Shown in pieces: positions 57,944-64,000 of a stretch of 64,000 nt of DNA (positions within the stretch are counted from its first letter, which is position 1; the number at the start of each line of letters is the position of its first letter). Position numbers and translations under genes: made by a program. The notes under the pieces are model-generated. The model made no database searches. It had not been told where the DNA came from and saw only the letters and a program-made list of their open reading frames with translations. Source of the stretch: Nymphaea colorata (taxonomy: Eukaryota; Streptophyta; Magnoliopsida; Nymphaeales; Nymphaeaceae); assembly GCF_008831285.2 (NCBI RefSeq), contig NC_045144.1, positions 434,001 to 498,000 on the forward strand, read 5' to 3'.

Positions 57944-59210
57944 TGTTTGGTTGGCAAAAATTCATCATCCAAATTTGAATTTAAAGAGGCCCACACATTA
58001 GTCCACATTTTTGAAAAATATGTTTGGTTGGCAAAAATTCATCATCCAAATGCTTTGGATGATGGCTAGAATGGAAAGGGAAAGGAGAAAAGTGAGGAAA
58101 GGATGGACAAAGAAAGAAAAACATTTCGTTTCTAGGTCTTGCTTTTGTTTACAATTTCAAAAAGTGGACCAAAAAGGCATTGGATTTTCTTTACCATAGA
58201 CCTTGCCTTAAAAGGATAAGGAAGCCTGAATAACAACATATCTATTGAATCCAGACATGGTAGTACTCATTTTGGAAATATCTAGTGGCAAAGTCACTCA
58301 ATGGGTAAGTCATGAATCCTTAACCTAAATCCATTTTACCAAAAGTTTCTACCATATCAATACAACCCAATAATTTCAAAAAATGAGCCATCTATGAGGC
58401 CAATTGTATTTTTGTGTCTTTTTTCTTTGGGCTTAACAGGTTGGAGAATTGTTTAATTCATGTTTCATTTCCCATAAAACTACTTATTTCCTATAAAATT
58501 ACTTGGGGGCACCCGTAAGCTCATCTCTCTCTAAGAATAAAACATGTAATACCCATCTCTTTCTCTGTCCCTCTCTCTCTCTATTCTACACATGCAAGAG
58601 AACTCAAATGGCATGGAGCTGTTTCTTTGTTTCTTTCTTCCACCACATTTTCACTTTCGGTGGTAGACAAGTCAAAAAAGAGAGGAACCACCCTGTTGAA
58701 TAGGAACCATTAGTTTACATGATATGACAGTTCTATCATCGTTGATATTACAGTTTCAGACTTGGTGAAAGAGACGCAGACGTGGAGGTGGAATAAAAAG
58801 GCTCGAATCAAAATACTTATATGAAGTTGGAAGATTGTGTTCCCATGGCAATATGGTGGCTATGGAAGAACATGAATTATGAATACCATGACAACAAGAA
58901 AAATCAAAATCTGTTACATCAGAGGCAATTGACCGTCTTTTTATTATGTCCAACAAGTGCTAAATATGACTCTTCAAGCAGAAGAATGAGTTTCCACAAC
59001 TTTTGGTCCTTTTTTATGTAGGAAGTCTCTCACATATATCATCGACTTCAACACAGATCAGCATCACCACAAAAGCATATAGAAGACTGATATGCTAATG
59101 AAACCACATCTGAAAGATGCCTTGGTTTGATCGACCAACTTCCCCTTCCCTATTTTAATGCTATTCACAGTACCTACACCACGGTCCTTATAAAAGAAAT
59201 AGCAATGTCA

Positions 59211-59218
<8 letters not shown>

Positions 59219-59244
<26 letters not shown>

Positions 59245-59269
59245 ACACACACACACACACACACACGCA
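59219..59269. repeat. (TA)n-(CA)n microsatellite, copy B
   Basis: Counterpart of 24,930-25,019 in copy A. Followed by one unit of the minisatellite that is expanded at 43,386-43,640. Confidence 0.95.
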
Positions 59270-59845
59270 CTACTTCGGTCACAAACAAAAACCAACAGAC
59301 CTCTTATATTTGTGTTAAAAAGTGTTTTGAACAAAATGTGAATCTTCTAATTTGTTCATTATAAACACTAATTTAATCTAAATAATGTTCAAGTTCAAAT
59401 ACTTTCATAAAAAGAAGTGTTTTTTTCTACTATTAAAATTTTAATGTGATAAGAGCCATCTCTTTCTAATTATTATGGTATATTAATAAAATAAAAAATA
59501 ACTAACTTAATGTATGTTTATCACCAAATATTTGAAGATACTGCTAAATTACGAAAAAAGATATTTAATAGGCCTGGCTTCCATCCCTTACCTAAGTGGT
59601 ATGTTTTTTTATCATCTTATATGTATAAATATATATATTCACAGGCACACACAAGAGAGAGAGAGAGAGGAGGTGTCGGTCAGCCACCCATGAGTTCTTT
59701 TCGGCGATAGCCTGGGCCTCCTTTTTTACACCCCTACCTTGTCCAGTGATACTGGTTCGTGTTGTCAGTACAGGGCTTGTGCCCGGTCCGGTCAAAGGAC
59801 ACCAAACGGATCAGGCTGGTCTTTCTTTGGAAAACTAAATGTAGA

Positions 59846-59967
59846 AAATAAATGAGTGGCTGCTCGTTGTGTTCAGCCAGTCGCTACTTGTCAAACCAAA
59901 TAATGGAAATAAATGAGTGGCTCCTCGTTGTGTTCGACCTGTCATTATTGTCAAAATAGCAATCCAA
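59846..59967 (+). repeat. 61-bp tandem duplication in copy B
   Basis: AAATAAATGAGTGGCTGCTC (59,846) recurs at 59,907 with small changes, giving a 61-bp period. The related single-copy region is at about 37,860-37,925. Confidence 0.8.
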
Positions 59968-60622
59968 GAAACCAGGCTGCGCCCTGCATCAATGGTCCAG
60001 CCATACTGTTTTTACATGTATATGGCCGGACAGGACCCACCAATTACCGTTTGATGTTTCTCATATGCCTTTTATGTGAGAAAATGCCCATCCTGATCTC
60101 TTTCTTGGGAACATAAAATAACATATATTAATATCGAGTTACATGCACAAGGTTGTACACGCAAATGTCTACCAAAGGAAAAAAAATAGAAAGGAGTTGG
60201 GGTATTTTTGACTTTTTTGGTAAATAAGTGTATATTTTGGGATTTTTTGCTTTTTCATAAACCCTTTTTATCCTTCTAAAAAATATTTTTATTTTTTACT
60301 TATTATGTACATTTTTTTATACATAGGGGTGTAAACATAACCAGTTTGAAGTTTCAGTTTGAGTGAAAACTGAAATCGGCTTCCCATAATGCCCATGCCC
60401 ATGTGAGTAGAGCCAAATGTCCATCAACTGGCATAGCGCTTCCACCCTAGTTGCACTAGTATAACACATTGCTCGCAAATGATAACCTTGCTTAGATTAT
60501 CTTGCAATCGAGTTATCATGTTATAAGTGTAATATATATAGTTTTCCCGTACCTAACATGTATGTTCAAGTATAATAATGTAATTGGTCTGCATGCCCAT
60601 CCGGCAGCCACTGCTTGTGATA

Positions 60623-60695
60623 TCAAGTAGGTAATTTTTTGCTGGGAAACTGCCGAGGGAAACCCTCGCTTTATTGAAATGTTAAGTAGGTAATT
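60623..60695 (-). mobile_element. LINE 3'-tail insertion with target duplication (copy B)
   Basis: Same event as at 25,297-25,368: TCAAGTAGGTAATT (60,623-60,636) and TTAAGTAGGTAATT (60,682-60,695) flank about 45 bp. The T-run is next to the left repeat. Confidence 0.65.
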
Positions 60696-62689
60696 AAATA
60701 AATAATTTAATCCACTGTCTATGTCATTAATTTCTAGACACCAGCTGACATTGTAACATTTTGTGAGGGGACTATGTTGTAAGAAGGGCAGTAGCAGAGC
60801 TAAGGGTGGGTCAGTGTGCACCATATTTACCCACACCAGTTAGTCAAAAATTATATTGTGATAAAGCTGGACTCAGTTCTAGTCACTTCATAGTGCCCAC
60901 ATGGGTACTGTCAAACTCAGGTCGGTGACTCAAGCGATGTTCAGTCAAAAAATTTGGGTACTGCCACTAAAGATGAGGTTGAGGTTACAAGTTGACGGGT
61001 TAGGGCAAGCTTATCCATGTAGTGAGAAATCAATTTTCTCAAAGATCATGGCAACTTTCCTGCTTGGTGGGCCATTACAGATCCTTTGACGGCATTTTCA
61101 TATGATCCGATCAGGTCGACTGAAAACTGGATTGGCCGGGTCATTCCTGAATATTCAAGGGATTCAAATAAAAGTCAAGAAGAATGAGGAGAGAAGGGTG
61201 GTGGAGGAGGAGAAACTGAACTTTAGCCACCAGCATTGTCATGGGATGTCGCTTGTTGATTCTTCAATCGATGCTGCTTGAGTTTTCGAACTCACGGTCA
61301 ATGGGGAAGCTGCCAATTGGTAACATATTTATTACATGATTAAGAAAAAACTTAGTACAATCAATTATCAGAAACTTCATTATTTTGTCATCTAGCTAGT
61401 TCCACCTCCAACCATGGTTAGTGGCAGCTAGGATAGGAATGTTGGACTTAGGGGCACTAATTTAAAGAATCTCATACCTATAGGGTCACTGGTGCATATA
61501 AAGAAGCAAGTAGTTGAAAGCTTCGTAAAAATGGAAACAAAGAAATTTGATAGGACCATTTGGGCAACTGCCTACACCAGCCCACGTATGACTCCACCAA
61601 AGGCTCTAGCCCCAATCTCAATTTTTTATACTTCCATGCATGTCATGGTCCTGACAATCAAAATAGGTTCGTATAAAATTTTAAAATAAAATTTGAATTC
61701 ACACTGACAAATGCACATTTAAAATAAATAGCAAATTAAGTATATTACTTGTTTCATGATTGAATGCAGTGTGGAACCTTCAACAATATATATTTATTTG
61801 GGTAATAGTGAAAATGAATCCATTCTATAGACCATTCGTTTCTAATTAATGTTTATAACAATCGAAATCAGAACCCAAACCCAAAGCTAAACAACCTGCA
61901 GGCTGTTGGTAAGATAAATCAGTATACTATATTTAAAAAAACAAGTGAAAAATAGAAAAGGAAAAATCTTAAAAGTATTTAAAGATAATTAAATAACAAC
62001 ACGGGGCAACAACAGGTTTGCCAAACAATTCAAATTGACTTAAATTAATTCAGGCCAACTTTTATAGACACTGTTCTCAAATGCATGACATTTTAGTGGA
62101 CCTTTTGCTTGTGGAGAAAACTCTTCTTTGTTATGGGTGAGCGGGAGTGAACCTGCCACCTGCATGCATGAGGGGCAGAAGCTCTACTCGTCCCCTTTAC
62201 CCCAGGGTCTAGAGAAACATCAAAACCAGGTGAATTTACTGTCACTCCCTTCAGTTTGGAGTAGCTCCTGCCAACCTTTATGGTTCATGAGAATAATGCC
62301 ATGGTATTGGAACTGACTACCTGGCTCTCACCAAACTCTTAACTCGACCAGCTATGCTACTCTTCTCGGAGTACAATGATCTCTTTGTTTGACCTTATGA
62401 AAAAGAGTACATATAAGACTATTGAAGCTTACAACTTTCTGGAGGTAAAGTCTTTTGTGTAACCTGCGCTGAGACTTTTCAATTCTCTTAGATGGAACTT
62501 GTTAAGTATAATATTCTGCTTTTTAAAAAAAAATACATAAAAGCACCATATTCTTATTTCAAGAAACGTAACTGCATTTCAATTAACAAAAAATTAATGT
62601 TCTAACGAATTAAACGCTGAGCTGGTACTATATGTTCCGAATTTTAGCTACACATGCACTCGTTTAATATTCTTCAGTGATCCCAAATT

Positions 62690-62850
62690 CTGTTTGAAAC
62701 ATGTGTCAGCAACTTGAAAATATGTCGCTGTGTACTAAATCCGTCCCATACATTTGTCAGCGACTCAAGAATATGTCGCTGTGTACTAAATCCATTCCAA
62801 ACATGTGTAAGGGACTCGAAAATATGTCGCTAGCCAGTACACTGTGCAAG
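62690..62850 (+). repeat. 51-bp tandem array, copy B
   Basis: Units start at 62,701, 62,752 and 62,803. The frame of 17-residue repeats stays open (62,701-62,883), as in copy A. Differences from A are scattered single bases. Confidence 0.9.
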
Positions 62851-63397
62851 CTACAATATCCATCATTGTTGATGGAGGGTTAGCATTGTTAGTTGCAAAG
62901 TTAAAAAACATTGTGAAGTTAAGCGACTTATATATCCGTCACAGAACACATTGTGTTATGGGACCGAAAATTCCATCGTCAAAGTTACAATAAGGTGTAG
63001 GCACATTCCATGGCCATTATGCTAACTTAAAGCAACTAATGTCGCAACAAACCCAACTTAGACATGATGGCCATTTTCATCGGTAATCGTTTGGGCAATG
63101 GGACTTGTGTTGGTGGAGTTTTGACCGTCACGATTACTTATTAGCAACAGAATTGCCAGTATTAGCGACTGTCGAGTTAAAGCCATAGTTAGTGTTCATA
63201 CTCACTCAGACATATCTAAGTTAAGCTTTAAACTTAAACGGAGGGGAAAACATCTTTAAAACAAGATACATATATTTATTCAACATGAAAAAATAACACC
63301 ATCAACCACATGACAATCAGGACATAAAACATAAGCAGCGTCCAATGCTGCCAATTGTAGGCTAGTACAGAGAACCACATAGGTCATCACAAAAGAC

Positions 63398-63445
<48 letters not shown>

Positions 63446-63452
63446 ATGTATA
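63398..63452. repeat. (TA)n-(TG)n microsatellite
   Basis: Compound tract just downstream of the protease pseudogene C-terminus. Copy A has only a TA tract at 28,258-28,278. Confidence 0.95.
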
Positions 63453-63960
63453 TACCTTTAGCCCTGAGTACATTCAATTGGTGCAAAAGAAAGCGGCCCC
63501 TTCCCCAGATCATATTTCACACGCATGTTCTGCTGGAAAACATTCTCGAAAATGGCTAAGCTAGCTGTCATACTTCTATACATCCAAAGATATTTGAAGG
63601 TGGCAGCTTCAAGTCTGTGTTGGTGGATTGAATGGACATTTCCGGCAATCCTTAATATGGTTCACATTTATTCTCTACATTATAACACAAATAATCTTGG
63701 TTAGGATGACAGAAGCGTTTATGGTTTGTGACAGTAGCCACCGTGTTTGCCACTTGATCATACACATCTTTGGCAAGATAGTCAGCGTGGTACCCGAGTC
63801 TATCATGATTGATCCACCATATCCAACCATGTTGCCGCTTGTGCACCTTCAAACTATATGTAAAGCTGCATGAGAAACTCTCTATATATGGATGTATCGA
63901 TGTCTTCTTTTTATAGCACATGAAGTTGCTGCTTCGATAACACGAAACAACTGCCTGCCA
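63440..63960 (-). pseudogene. Aspartic protease pseudogene, copy B (C-terminal lobe only)
   Basis: On the minus strand the second catalytic motif IDSGTTLTILPK (about 63,810-63,775) is followed, after the same frameshift as in copy A, by DVYDQVANTVATV. The catalytic-loop and C-terminal regions reach about 63,450 in eroded form. The N-terminal lobe with the first catalytic Asp is missing: a 612-bp deletion relative to A joins 63,858 directly to sequence equivalent to A 29,304. The pseudogene shares its inactivating frameshift region with A, so the gene was already dead or dying when the segment was copied. Confidence 0.78.
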
Positions 63961-64000
63961 GCCTATTCTCTCATAGATTTAAGTATATAGGTTGTATGGT

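Larger units (their letters stand above)
57943..64000 (+). repeat. Segmental repeat family Y, copy B (runs off the window)
   Basis: Direct counterpart of copy A 23,640-29,450. It holds about 1.1 kb (59,280-60,350) that A lacks; parts of that piece match 43,640-43,930, 48,895-49,160 and 37,850-38,010. It has the 51-bp array (62,690-62,850), the subterminal-like block (62,850-63,200) and the C-terminal part of the aspartic protease. The first 77 bp contain a duplicated 32-bp phrase. Position 64,000 corresponds to A 29,450, so the copy probably continues beyond the window. Confidence 0.9.

Overview
The window looks like a repeat-dominated intergenic block of a flowering-plant nuclear genome. The evidence is degenerate Ty1/copia retrotransposons with the plant-type primer-binding site for initiator tRNA-Met, plant-type LINEs, a CDR1/nepenthesin-like aspartic protease pseudogene, AT-rich spacers with many (TA)n, (CA)n and (GA)n tracts, and a 100-N scaffold gap. 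No intact host gene is supported. The many short ORFs are mostly fragments of decayed elements or chance frames. The species cannot be read from the sequence.

Layout. 1-3.8 kb holds a purine-rich tandem repeat, a possible tRNA-derived SINE head and a reverse copy of a repeat block seen again at 27.5 kb and 62.7 kb. 3.8-7.3 kb is the first copy of a segmental repeat, here called family X. 7.3-12.1 kb is a minus-strand pair of copia elements joined tail to head through one LTR-like segment. 12.2-18.3 kb is X, then a LINE, then a protease scrap. It is an inverted copy of 39.3-28.4 kb with about 4.4 kb deleted internally. 19-22 kb holds a second LINE reverse transcriptase scrap, a MITE with a 10-bp target duplication, and a duplicated exon-like fragment. 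The assembly gap is at 22,073-22,172.

23.6-29.5 kb (copy A) and 57.9-64.0 kb (copy B, running off the window) are direct copies of a segment of at least 5.8 kb, here called family Y. It carries the 3' half of an aspartic protease gene next to a 51-bp tandem array. Following A come the rest of the protease pseudogene (to 30.3 kb), a nearly full-length but broken LINE (30.5-36.0 kb, ORF1, endonuclease and reverse transcriptase recognisable) and X in reverse (36.0-39.4 kb). 39.9-53.1 kb is a mosaic of partial Y, X and other repeat copies plus a copia integrase relic (47.4-48.7 kb). 53.1-56.0 kb is AT-rich sequence without a recognised gene. At 56.0 kb a copia element with a clear 350-bp 5' LTR, PBS, gag and protease is cut off at 57,943 by copy B.

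Nothing here forms a working pathway. The interest lies in the rearrangement record: comparison of A, B and the partial copies exposes a microinversion, a microhomology deletion, a templated local duplication, filler DNA at a breakpoint, and old nested insertions. I did not find a convincing new biological system. Boundaries of repeat families were set by eye and may be off by tens of bases.
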